From Marinomonas sp. SBI8L (GTDB lineage: Bacteria; Pseudomonadota; Gammaproteobacteria; Pseudomonadales; Marinomonadaceae): a stretch of DNA of 64,000 bases. Positions 18,407 to 26,113 of this stretch are shown here, one piece after another (position 1 is the stretch's first letter; each line of letters opens with the position of its first letter). The notes beneath the pieces were generated by a model. That model was not told where the DNA came from and did not search any database. It saw nothing but the letters and a program-made list of their open reading frames with translations. The stretch covers positions 186,001 through 250,000 of the forward strand of contig NZ_JSEO01000008.1 of NCBI RefSeq assembly GCF_001624705.1, read 5' to 3'. A program made the position numbers and the translations under genes.

Positions 18407-18682
18407 GTGCAATCTGATCCTAAGGACTTATTAAAAAAGAACAAAGAATTGATTCACTCTAATGACCTAAAAGTAACATCTCATGTTCAAAGACCACAAG
18501 AAAATTGGGTTTTACATACAGTTATGATTGAAGGTTACCAAGTCCCGTTTCGTTTTAAACGCCAAGGCAAATATCAAAGCTTGAAAGGCGCGAGAGTTAA
18601 TCTTACCTATTACCCGACCACTGAAAGTGTTGCAGGTATCCCCTTGGAAGTGATGAAAGTCGTGAGAATAAAGAGAAGTTAG
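18407..18682 (+). CDS. Small conserved-looking protein of unknown function
   Basis: 91 residues, cytoplasmic by appearance (no signal or membrane segment), lysine/arginine-rich with several short beta-like stretches (VLHTVMIEGYQVPFRFKRQG, LKGARVNLTYYP). I do not recognise a family. The GTG start is supported by an AAGGAG Shine-Dalgarno (18394-18399) seven bases upstream. It stands alone between a GGDEF-EAL gene and the copper island. Possibly a small nucleic-acid- or ligand-binding beta protein, but that is speculation. Confidence 0.65.
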   Translation: MQSDPKDLLKKNKELIHSNDLKVTSHVQRPQENWVLHTVMIEGYQVPFRFKRQGKYQSLKGARVNLTYYPTTESVAGIPLEVMKVVRIKRS

Positions 18683-18885
18683 TACTTACAAACTTTAATT
18701 TCATGAAGATTTAAAACTTTCTCGTCACTTGATTGTCTATCAGTAAAGCATTGCTATTTCTTGCGAATATCTTTTTGTTTGATTGTGTAAACAAAGTGAA
18801 TTAAAAGTAAGTCCTTATAAATCTTGCTGGTCTCTTGAAGTGCTTTGTGTCAGCATTCGCAACAATTTTTTATTAGGTAATAAAT

Positions 18886-19320
18886 ATGAACTCAGTGAAA
18901 CAAGGAATAGTATTCAGCATTTTTGCTGCTTTATTCTTGCTGCAGTCCATCTCTCAATTATTGCCTATGCATGAGTCTTCGACTTCTCATTCTATGTCGA
19001 CATTTGCAGCTCAGTCTATGCAAGCAAGTGGCCTTAATGGTGTGCAACTCGCCTCTGTTAGCCCTATGCTTGAGCATAATACGATGACGAGCATGTCTGC
19101 ATCATCTCATTCTGACATGTCAGAAAACTGTGAAATCCATTGTCAGATAATGGGGCAAGATTGCGCTGAAAGCATGTGCGCCACTTTAGCTTATGATGCC
19201 CTTATCAAACCTTCTTTGCTGGTTCCTTCCATGCAAAGTGTCAACTTCTATTCTCTTTCAGAACGTTTTAGCTTTAGGGCTAGTTCCCTCTATCGACCTC
19301 CGATTAGCACTCTTTCTTAA
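18886..19320 (+). CDS. Secreted Met/Cys-rich protein at the head of the copper island
   Basis: 144 residues. A hydrophobic N-terminus (residues ~8-25) resembles an export signal or anchor. The middle is rich in Met, Ser and His and contains a Cys cluster CEIHCQIMGQDCAESMC (C-x3-C-x6-C-x4-C). The C-terminus reads SLYRPPISTLS, which is echoed by SRLIRPPKVSL at the end of the small protein at the other end of the island. Location immediately upstream of the CusCBA-type genes and the soft-metal-ligand composition suggest a periplasmic copper/silver-binding role; this is inference and no family was recognised. Confidence 0.65.
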   Translation: MNSVKQGIVFSIFAALFLLQSISQLLPMHESSTSHSMSTFAAQSMQASGLNGVQLASVSPMLEHNTMTSMSASSHSDMSENCEIHCQIMGQDCAESMCATLAYDALIKPSLLVPSMQSVNFYSLSERFSFRASSLYRPPISTLS

Positions 19321-19424
19321 TCATTATTTGTGATGCATTAGGGTAATTGATTTGGCTACAGCCTTGTCTTAGATGGATGACGCTTGTCGAAAATCTCATT
19401 GCTCTAATTGATCACATTGTTTTT

Positions 19425-19448
19425 GGCCTTATTTCGACGAAATAAGCC
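19425..19448 (+). other. Stem-loop upstream of the cusC-like gene
   Basis: GGCcTTATTT and AAATAAGCC arms around a CGACG loop, 34 bases before the efflux outer-membrane gene start. No T-run follows, so it looks like a leader structure or weak attenuator between the small secreted protein and the efflux genes. Confidence 0.4.
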
Positions 19449-19481
19449 GAGTTCTACAATGTTTAGAAAGGAGCCTGGTTA

Positions 19482-20906
19482 ATGTATTTAGCTAAGCGTC
19501 TGAGTATTCAATTACTCGTTTTAATATCTGTTGTTACTCAGCAAACAACAGCACAGTCCCTATCGAATAAGAGCTTGGAGGTGAGTGAAAAGCATCTTCT
19601 AACGGATTTAATTACAGAGGCGATTAGTCGTGATGAATGGATGGATGCTAATCAATTATTTGTCTCTTCTATACAGGCTGAGTCTATAAAAAGTGGTGAG
19701 CTAGCTAGCCCTAAGTTGAGTTTAGGTTTAGCCAACATGCCTATAGATAGTTTGGACTTTAATCAAGAAGCCATGACTCAGTTAAAGTTCTCTGTCAGCC
19801 AGATGTTACCAAGGGGTGATAGCTTATCTCTCAAAAAAGAAACTTGGCAGCAAAAGGGTCAAGTGGCATTAGTCCAGCAATACCAAAGGGCTGCCCAAAT
19901 TGAGCGGGATGTATCTTTAACATGGTTGGCCATATTTGAAGCTAAGCAAAGTATCGCCTTGATTGAAGCGAATCGGGGTTTGTTTGAACAACTGTTGGAG
20001 GTGTCTCAAGCGAGTTACTCATCTGCGTTAGGGCGAACTAGTCAAGGGGATATCATCAAGGCTGAATTAGAATTAATACGCCTTGAAGATAGATTGGCGA
20101 GCTTAGCGCTTATTAAGCAAGCCAAGTATGCGCAATTAAGTTATTGGCTAGGTGATCTTGAATCATGGCCAGAACCGAGCAGTCTGCCGCAAGTAAACCT
20201 CAAGCAAGCGCGTTTTTATCCTGCTGATCCTGTTCACTTTGATGACAAAAGCTACTTAGATGAGAAAGACCAAACGCCTAATCCTGCTATTACGGATCAA
20301 ACTTTGTCTAAGCAGTTTGTTCAGCATCCAAACTTAATTGAATTAGATGAAAAAGCTCAGCTTGCTCAAGTGAGTATGTCATTGGCTAAACAGGCTTATC
20401 AGCCACAATGGGGACTCAACGCAAGTTACGGCTATCGAGATGATGCCGAAAATGGCATGTCACGCAGTGACTTTCTCTCTCTTGGTGTCACCTTAGATAT
20501 GCCTATCTTTTCGAAAACGGCACAAGATGCGGGAGTAAAGTCCAAGCAACTGGCGCTTAATGCTATCGCCTTTGAACAAACGTTAGCCCTTAAGCAAATG
20601 CTGGCAAAATATCGCGTCATTCAGTCTAAGGTCGCCAAGTTAAATCAGCGTCACCACTTGTATCAGTCCTCCTTGATACCTCAACTAAAACAGCAAGAAG
20701 ACATTTTATTAGCAGCCTACAAGAGTAATGAAGGGCCATTTTCTGATGTGATTAAAGCGCGTATTGAAAGCCTAAACGCCAAGATCCAAGCCCTTGTTAT
20801 CTCTGTCGCTCTGCAAAAACAAAAAGTCGAATTCAATTATTTATTTGCCACAAGCAATGACTTTGCACTGGGTGCTGATTTAGTCGCCCCTATGTCTTCT
20901 TACTAG
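19482..20906 (+). CDS. TolC/CusC-type outer-membrane efflux protein
   Basis: A 474-residue outer-membrane factor with an N-terminal signal peptide (to about residue 24, TTAQS) and two repeats of long alpha-helical, Gln/Ala/Leu-rich segments typical of TolC-family channel-tunnel proteins. Starts after a strong AAAGGAG Shine-Dalgarno. First of three consecutive genes forming an RND tripartite pump with the CusB-type adaptor eight bases downstream and CusA-type pump. Role: exit duct for Cu(I)/Ag(I) across the outer membrane. Specificity is inferred from the partners. Confidence 0.85.
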   Translation: MYLAKRLSIQLLVLISVVTQQTTAQSLSNKSLEVSEKHLLTDLITEAISRDEWMDANQLFVSSIQAESIKSGELASPKLSLGLANMPIDSLDFNQEAMTQLKFSVSQMLPRGDSLSLKKETWQQKGQVALVQQYQRAAQIERDVSLTWLAIFEAKQSIALIEANRGLFEQLLEVSQASYSSALGRTSQGDIIKAELELIRLEDRLASLALIKQAKYAQLSYWLGDLESWPEPSSLPQVNLKQARFYPADPVHFDDKSYLDEKDQTPNPAITDQTLSKQFVQHPNLIELDEKAQLAQVSMSLAKQAYQPQWGLNASYGYRDDAENGMSRSDFLSLGVTLDMPIFSKTAQDAGVKSKQLALNAIAFEQTLALKQMLAKYRVIQSKVAKLNQRHHLYQSSLIPQLKQQEDILLAAYKSNEGPFSDVIKARIESLNAKIQALVISVALQKQKVEFNYLFATSNDFALGADLVAPMSSY

Positions 20907-20914
20907 GAATTAGC

Positions 20915-22366
20915 ATGAAACCTTTTTTAAAAAACAGCTTAATTATAAGTGTGAGTTTATCCATTGGCGCTGTGTCTGCATTAACCGCTTACGCTTACTT
21001 TCAACCCCTTAACGCTATTGATAGTTCTGTAGCAGAAATGGCAGTAGACAAGCCCTTGTATTGGGTTGCGCCAATGGACCCGAATTATCGTCGTGATAAA
21101 CCTGGGCAATCGCCTATGGGAATGGATCTGATACCTGTTTATGCCAATGAGGCCAATCAAGGCTCAGGTGCTGGGACAGTGCAGATCTCTCCCGAAGTGG
21201 TGAATAGCTTGGGTGTCCGCACTGGTGTGGCGAGTTTTAATCAACTCAATTTAAATGTGAGTACGGTTGGTTATGTGCAGTATGACCAGGATAAAATTCA
21301 GCACCTTCATCCTAGAGTCGAAGGCTGGATAGAAGAAGCTTATATCAAGGCAAGTGGTGAAAGGATTACTCAGGGTCAACCTTTATATCGCCTTTACTCC
21401 CCAGCTTTGGTGAATGCCCAAGAAGAGTATCTTTTTGCGTTAGGACGAAAAGATAAGGGTCTGATTAAAGGGGCTAAAGAAAGGCTGTTAGCGCTGAATT
21501 TCCCGCCAACAGAAATTAGACGCTTAACGCGAACGTTAAAAGTGCTGCAAAGTGTCACCTTCTACGCACCCAGTGATGGCGTTGCTGACTACTTAAACAT
21601 GGTTGATGGCATGTTTGTTAAACCCGGAATGGAGCTGTTATCAATTGCTTCACTCGATGAGGCTTGGGTTGAAGCCGAGGTGTTTGAAAAGCAAACCAGC
21701 TTAATTAAAGAAGGCCTTGCGGTGCAAATGTCACTGGACTATCTGCCCAGTAAAAATTGGCTAGGTGTAGTGGATTATGTTTATCCAACACTGGATCTTG
21801 CTAGTCGAACATTAAGAGTACGCATGCGTTTTGAGAATCAAGACCAAGCGTTAAAACCTAACATGTTTGCCAAAATCAACATTCTTAACGATGAAGCTGC
21901 ACCAAGCTTATTGGTACCTAAAGAAGCCGTTATCAGAGTAGAGCAGTCTAACCGTGTTGTGCTAGCGCTTGGTGAAGGTCGCTTTAAATCTATTAATGTG
22001 GAAATAGGTCGTACAGATAAGGATTCTATCGAAATCGTTTCAGGTTTGTTTGAAGGGGATGAAGTTGTCACCTCAGCGCTCTTCTTACTGGATTCTGAAT
22101 CGAGTAAAAGCTCAGACTTTAAACGCTTTAATTACCCTTCATCGTCTGTCATTGACATGAGTGAAATGGATCATAGCCAGATGGACCATAGCTCAATGGA
22201 TCATAGCCAAATGGATATGTCTGACATGAATATGCCAATGATGGATATGAGTGAGATGGATCACAGTGGCATGGATCATAGTCAGATGGGTCATGGCTCA
22301 ATGGATCATAGTCAAATGCAAATGACCTCACCTATGAGTATGTCAGAGGAGGGGAATAAACCATGA
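20915..22366 (+). CDS. cusB: CusB-type periplasmic adaptor with Met/His-rich C-terminal tail
   Basis: A 483-residue membrane-fusion protein. After an N-terminal membrane segment/signal, residues ~48-75 hold a heavy-metal-binding motif (YWVAPMDPNYRRDKPGQSPM and MGMDLIPVY). The hairpin, lipoyl and beta-barrel regions of MFP adaptors follow. Residues 412-483 form an added tail of MDHSQ/MDHSS-type repeats containing 19 Met and 7 His in 72 residues, plausibly a Cu(I)/Ag(I) sponge. It would link the inner-membrane pump to the TolC-type channel and pass metal to the pump. Its stop overlaps the start of the pump gene (ATGA). Confidence 0.88.
   Translation: MKPFLKNSLIISVSLSIGAVSALTAYAYFQPLNAIDSSVAEMAVDKPLYWVAPMDPNYRRDKPGQSPMGMDLIPVYANEANQGSGAGTVQISPEVVNSLGVRTGVASFNQLNLNVSTVGYVQYDQDKIQHLHPRVEGWIEEAYIKASGERITQGQPLYRLYSPALVNAQEEYLFALGRKDKGLIKGAKERLLALNFPPTEIRRLTRTLKVLQSVTFYAPSDGVADYLNMVDGMFVKPGMELLSIASLDEAWVEAEVFEKQTSLIKEGLAVQMSLDYLPSKNWLGVVDYVYPTLDLASRTLRVRMRFENQDQALKPNMFAKINILNDEAAPSLLVPKEAVIRVEQSNRVVLALGEGRFKSINVEIGRTDKDSIEIVSGLFEGDEVVTSALFLLDSESSKSSDFKRFNYPSSSVIDMSEMDHSQMDHSSMDHSQMDMSDMNMPMMDMSEMDHSGMDHSQMGHGSMDHSQMQMTSPMSMSEEGNKP
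22148..22363 (+). repeat. Tandem MDHSx-coding repeats in the adaptor gene
   Basis: Degenerate 12-15-bp units of the type ATGGATCATAGCCAA encode the Met/His tail. The unit is repeated at least seven times, with silent and replacement changes between copies. Confidence 0.75.
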
Positions 22367-25300
22367 TCAAGTCCATTATCTATTGGTCGATCAGTAATCG
22401 ATTTATGGTGCTGCTAGCCACCTTATTGTTATTGGTGTTGGGTCTTATCTCCTTAAAAAATACGCCTGTGGATGCGATTCCTGATACCTCAGATGTACAG
22501 GTGATTATTAAAACCAGCTTTGCAGGGCAAGCGCCACAAGTGGTGGAAGACCAGGTCACTTATCCGCTGACAACCGCCATGCTCTCTGTACCCGGTGCGC
22601 AAACTGTCAGGGGTTATTCCTTTTTTGGTGATTCCTATGTGTACGTGATCTTTGATGATGATACGGACATGTACTGGGCTAGAAGCCGGGTTTTAGAGTA
22701 TTTGAGTCAGGTTGCCCCCTCTTTACCTGCTAATGCAAGATCCCAATTAGGTCCAGATGCTACGGGTGTTGGCTGGATTTATCTTTATGCCTTGGTGGAT
22801 AAAACAGGTCAGCATGATCTTAGCCAATTAAGAAGCCTGCAAGATTGGTTCTTAAAGTATGAACTGCAAACCGTCCCTGGTGTGTCAGAAGTGGCGACGG
22901 TAGGCGGCATGGTGAAGCAGTATCAGGTCAAGGTAGATCCAGATAAGTTAAGGGCCTTTGATATGCCCTTAGCTCATATTCAGCAAGCGATTAAACGAGG
23001 CAATCAAGAGGTTGGTGCCTCTGTGATTGAAATGGCTGAAGCTGAATATATGGTTCGCACCTCAGGCTATATTCAAGGAGTTAAGGATTTAGAGCTTTTG
23101 CCGCTAGGCGTAAACAAGCAAGGAACACCACTTTTATTACGTGACGTGGCGGATATTCAGGTTGGGCCGCAAATGCGACGCGGTGTAGCCGAGCTGGATG
23201 GTGAAGGTGAAACCGTTGGCGGTGTCATCGTCATGCGCTTTGGAGAGAATGCACAAACCACAATCCAAGGGGTTAAGAACAAACTTGAGAGTCTCAAGGC
23301 AAGCCTCCCTGATGGGGTCGAAGTCGTGACTGTCTATGATAGATCTGGCCTGATCGAAAGTGCGGTGCAAAACCTTTGGGAAAAACTTGCCGAAGAGCTG
23401 GCTGTGGTTGCTATTGTTTGCGTCATTTTCTTATTTCATGTGCGCTCTTCTTTAGTGGCTGTGTTTAGTTTGCCCGTGGGTATTTTAGCGGCTTTTATCA
23501 TCATGAACCTGCAAGGCATTAATGCCAATATCATGTCTCTTGGCGGTATCGCCATTGCCATTGGCGCCATGATAGATGGGGCCATCGTCATGATAGAAAA
23601 CATGCACAAACACATGGAGAAAACCCCGTTAACGAAAGAGAATCGTTGGCAAATAGTGGCACAATCTGCCAGTGAAGTGGGCCCCGCTCTATTCTTTAGT
23701 TTGCTCATTATTACTGTGAGTTTTGTACCGGTTTTCACCCTAGAAGCGCAAGAAGGTAAGATGTTTGCGCCTTTGGCTTATACCAAAACCTATGCCATGG
23801 CGGCATCGGCCTTATTAGCTGTGACCCTAGTGCCTGTGCTCATGGGCTACTTTATTCGCGGCAAGATATTACCTGAGCATAAGAACCCGGTTAATCGACT
23901 ACTTACCTTTTTGTATTTGCCCGTGCTTAAGACAGTGTTGGCTTACCCTAAATCGACCTTGGCCTTAAGTCTTGTGGTGTTTGCTGTGGGGATCTGGCCC
24001 CTAGATAAGTTAGGCAGTGAATTTATTCCTCCTTTGGATGAAGGGGATCTCATGTATATGCCGACCACTTACCCTAGTGTGTCTATTGCTCAAGCGAGAC
24101 AAATCTTACAGCAGTCAAATAAGTTAATTCGCACAGTGCCAGAGGTTGAAAGAGTGTTTGGTAAGGTAGGCCGCGCGGATACGGCAACAGATCCAGCGCC
24201 GCTGACCATGATAGAAACCTTTATTAAGCTCAAGCCTAAGTCTGAGTGGCGTGAAGACATGACTACGCAAAAACTCAAAAAGGAGCTGGATGGACTCATT
24301 CAATTTCCGGGTTTAACTAACGCTTGGGTCATGCCTATTAAGACACGTACTGACATGCTAGCAACCGGCATTAAAACCCCTGTAGGGATAAAGATAGCCG
24401 GGCCTGAGCTGGCGGTTATCCAAGAGATAGGTCAGAAAATAGAGCGCATCATAAAAGATGTCCCCGGGACAGCATCCGTTTATTCCGAAAGGGTCGCAGG
24501 TGGACGTTACATCAAGGTGGATATACGTCGGGAAGACGCTGCGAGATATGGCATGAATGTGGCTGATATACAGGCAGTGGTTGCGACCGCTGTGGGTGGT
24601 ATGAATGTGTCTCAAACAGTGGAAGGGCTAGAGCGTTATCCGATTAATGTACGCTACCCGCAAGACTATCGTGATTCGCCAGAGCAGCTATCTTTGTTGC
24701 CTGTGATTACCCCATCAGGTCAGCGTATTGCCTTAGGAGAGCTAGCCCATGTCTATGTACAAGATGGGCCTCCTGGTATTAAGAGTGAAAATGCGCGCTT
24801 AAATGGCTGGGCTTTTATTGATATTGAAGGCATGGATATTGGCCGTTACGTGGAGCAGGCCAAAGGCATTTTGGCTGATGAGCTTAGCTTGCCAGCAGGT
24901 TATTCCATTAGCTGGTCAGGTCAGTATGAATATATGCAAAGGGCAAAAGCCAAGCTGACTTATGTGGTGCCTTTAACCTTGTTGATCATAGTCGTGCTGC
25001 TCTATTTGAATTTTAAAAACATGGTGGAGGTTGCCATCATAGTGGGCACCTTACCCATGGCGATTATTGGTAGCCTTTGGTTGATGTACCTAGAAGGTTA
25101 TAACTTTTCAGTTGCTGTGGGAGTCGGCTTTATTGCCTTAGCTGGGGTTGCGGTGGAGATTGGCGTCATCATGCTGGTTTATCTCAATCAAGCCTATCAA
25201 GCCATGTTAAGCAAACATGCTGAGCAAAAGCAGAACCCGAGTGTCCTTGCCTTACGTCAAGCCGTGCTTGATGGCGCGGGTCTCAGAGTCCGTCCTGTGA

Positions 25301-25497
25301 TAATGACGGCAGCTACCATCATTGTTGGCCTGCTACCCATCATGTATGGCACAGGTACAGGTTCAGAGGTTATGAGCCGCATCGCAGCCCCCATGGTTGG
25401 TGGCATGATCAGCGCGGTTATTCTCACCTTATTAGTCTTGCCTGTTGTTTACTTTTTATGGCGTAAACGTAGCATTCAAAAACTCGAAAAAGCCTAA
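22363..25497 (+). CDS. cusA: CusA-type RND heavy-metal efflux pump (Cu(I)/Ag(I))
   Basis: A 1044-residue HME-RND proton-driven pump with twelve predicted transmembrane segments and two large periplasmic loops. The TM4 proton-relay region AIGAMIDGAIVMIENMHKH and the cleft motif RTDMLATGIKTPVGIK, which in CusA carries a copper-binding Met, argue for the monovalent Cu/Ag class rather than Co/Zn/Cd pumps. Normal length for the family. It extracts metal from the periplasm or cytoplasm and, with the adaptor and outer-membrane channel, expels it from the cell. Overlaps the adaptor gene by four bases. Confidence 0.93.
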   Translation: MIKSIIYWSISNRFMVLLATLLLLVLGLISLKNTPVDAIPDTSDVQVIIKTSFAGQAPQVVEDQVTYPLTTAMLSVPGAQTVRGYSFFGDSYVYVIFDDDTDMYWARSRVLEYLSQVAPSLPANARSQLGPDATGVGWIYLYALVDKTGQHDLSQLRSLQDWFLKYELQTVPGVSEVATVGGMVKQYQVKVDPDKLRAFDMPLAHIQQAIKRGNQEVGASVIEMAEAEYMVRTSGYIQGVKDLELLPLGVNKQGTPLLLRDVADIQVGPQMRRGVAELDGEGETVGGVIVMRFGENAQTTIQGVKNKLESLKASLPDGVEVVTVYDRSGLIESAVQNLWEKLAEELAVVAIVCVIFLFHVRSSLVAVFSLPVGILAAFIIMNLQGINANIMSLGGIAIAIGAMIDGAIVMIENMHKHMEKTPLTKENRWQIVAQSASEVGPALFFSLLIITVSFVPVFTLEAQEGKMFAPLAYTKTYAMAASALLAVTLVPVLMGYFIRGKILPEHKNPVNRLLTFLYLPVLKTVLAYPKSTLALSLVVFAVGIWPLDKLGSEFIPPLDEGDLMYMPTTYPSVSIAQARQILQQSNKLIRTVPEVERVFGKVGRADTATDPAPLTMIETFIKLKPKSEWREDMTTQKLKKELDGLIQFPGLTNAWVMPIKTRTDMLATGIKTPVGIKIAGPELAVIQEIGQKIERIIKDVPGTASVYSERVAGGRYIKVDIRREDAARYGMNVADIQAVVATAVGGMNVSQTVEGLERYPINVRYPQDYRDSPEQLSLLPVITPSGQRIALGELAHVYVQDGPPGIKSENARLNGWAFIDIEGMDIGRYVEQAKGILADELSLPAGYSISWSGQYEYMQRAKAKLTYVVPLTLLIIVVLLYLNFKNMVEVAIIVGTLPMAIIGSLWLMYLEGYNFSVAVGVGFIALAGVAVEIGVIMLVYLNQAYQAMLSKHAEQKQNPSVLALRQAVLDGAGLRVRPVIMTAATIIVGLLPIMYGTGTGSEVMSRIAAPMVGGMISAVILTLLVLPVVYFLWRKRSIQKLEKA

Positions 25498-25527
25498 CTC
25501 AATCATTTATAAACCTTGGAGAAATAT

Positions 25528-25869
25528 ATGAAAAATATCTTATTAGCCCTAGTGATCAATATCTTTATGACAAGCCCATTATGGGCCAATGTTAGCTTGG
25601 AGCAGAGCTTTCCTAAAAACGGGGCCATGTTTATGCAATCACCTGACAAGGTGCAGCTTAAGTTTGCCAAAATGGTTAATCTTAAATCAATTCGTCTGTT
25701 TGATGCGGCTGGCAATGTGAGTGTATTAGCTGTGGGCGATGGTCGTCATAACACCTTTTTTAGCGCCCCTATGATGCCCTTAAATAAAGGTAATTACCGT
25801 GTGGCTTGGAGTGTTGAAAGTCATGATGGCGAAGCAAAAGCAGGCACTTTTGATTTTATGGTGCATTAG
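25528..25869 (+). CDS. CopC-like periplasmic copper-binding protein
   Basis: 113 residues with a Sec signal peptide (to about residue 20, LWANV). The mature part has the CopC/YobA immunoglobulin-like wording: SFPKNGAMFMQSPDKVQLKF, GNYRVAWSVESHDGEAKAGTFDF, the last containing the characteristic SxDGH-like site (SHDGE). The ATG at 25528 is preceded by a TTGGAG Shine-Dalgarno; an in-frame TTG at 25516 is part of that site, not the start. Usual N-terminal His ligand (mature His1) of copper CopCs is not seen, which may mean altered copper affinity. Follows the pump gene by 30 bases, same operon. Confidence 0.8.
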   Translation: MKNILLALVINIFMTSPLWANVSLEQSFPKNGAMFMQSPDKVQLKFAKMVNLKSIRLFDAAGNVSVLAVGDGRHNTFFSAPMMPLNKGNYRVAWSVESHDGEAKAGTFDFMVH

Positions 25870-25953
25870 GTTCAACTTGCTTGAATCCGTTGCAGGCTCC
25901 TTAGAATGGCAAATGCACAAAGCCATAAAATCTTATTAAGAAAGGGACAAGAA

Positions 25954-25991
25954 AAACAAACAAGGGCACCAATAGGTGTCCTTGTTTGTTT
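25954..25991 (+). terminator. Long hairpin terminator after the efflux operon
   Basis: Arms AAACAAACAAGGGCACC (25954-25970) and GGTGTCCTTGTTTGTTT (25975-25991) pair over 17 positions with one G-U, around an AATA loop. The stem itself ends in T-rich sequence. It separates the cus operon from copA. Confidence 0.7.
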
Positions 25992-26051
25992 AGTTAAGAT
26001 TATTTGTTTTCACTCTAATATGGAGGAAATGGTATTTATTAAATTCAAAGT

Positions 26052-26082
26052 TTGACTTAGGACTTAGTCCAAGCTTTATAGT
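26052..26082 (+). promoter_or_regulatory. CueR/MerR-type promoter of copA
   Basis: TTGACT (-35, 26052-26057) and TATAGT (-10, 26077-26082) are separated by 19 bases, the long spacer that MerR-family activators need. Inside it is an 11-bp dyad GGACTTAGTCC (26060-26070). The start codon follows 31 bases after the -10. No cueR gene is in the window. Confidence 0.65.
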
Positions 26083-26113
26083 GATATTAGTTTTTGCTTA
26101 ATCATGGAGAGCA

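Noticed and set aside
22149-22331. Repetitive open frame on the minus strand within the adaptor tail
   Set aside because: It is the mirror of the MDHSx repeats; Tyr/Asp/Pro repeats are a by-product of the codon pattern.
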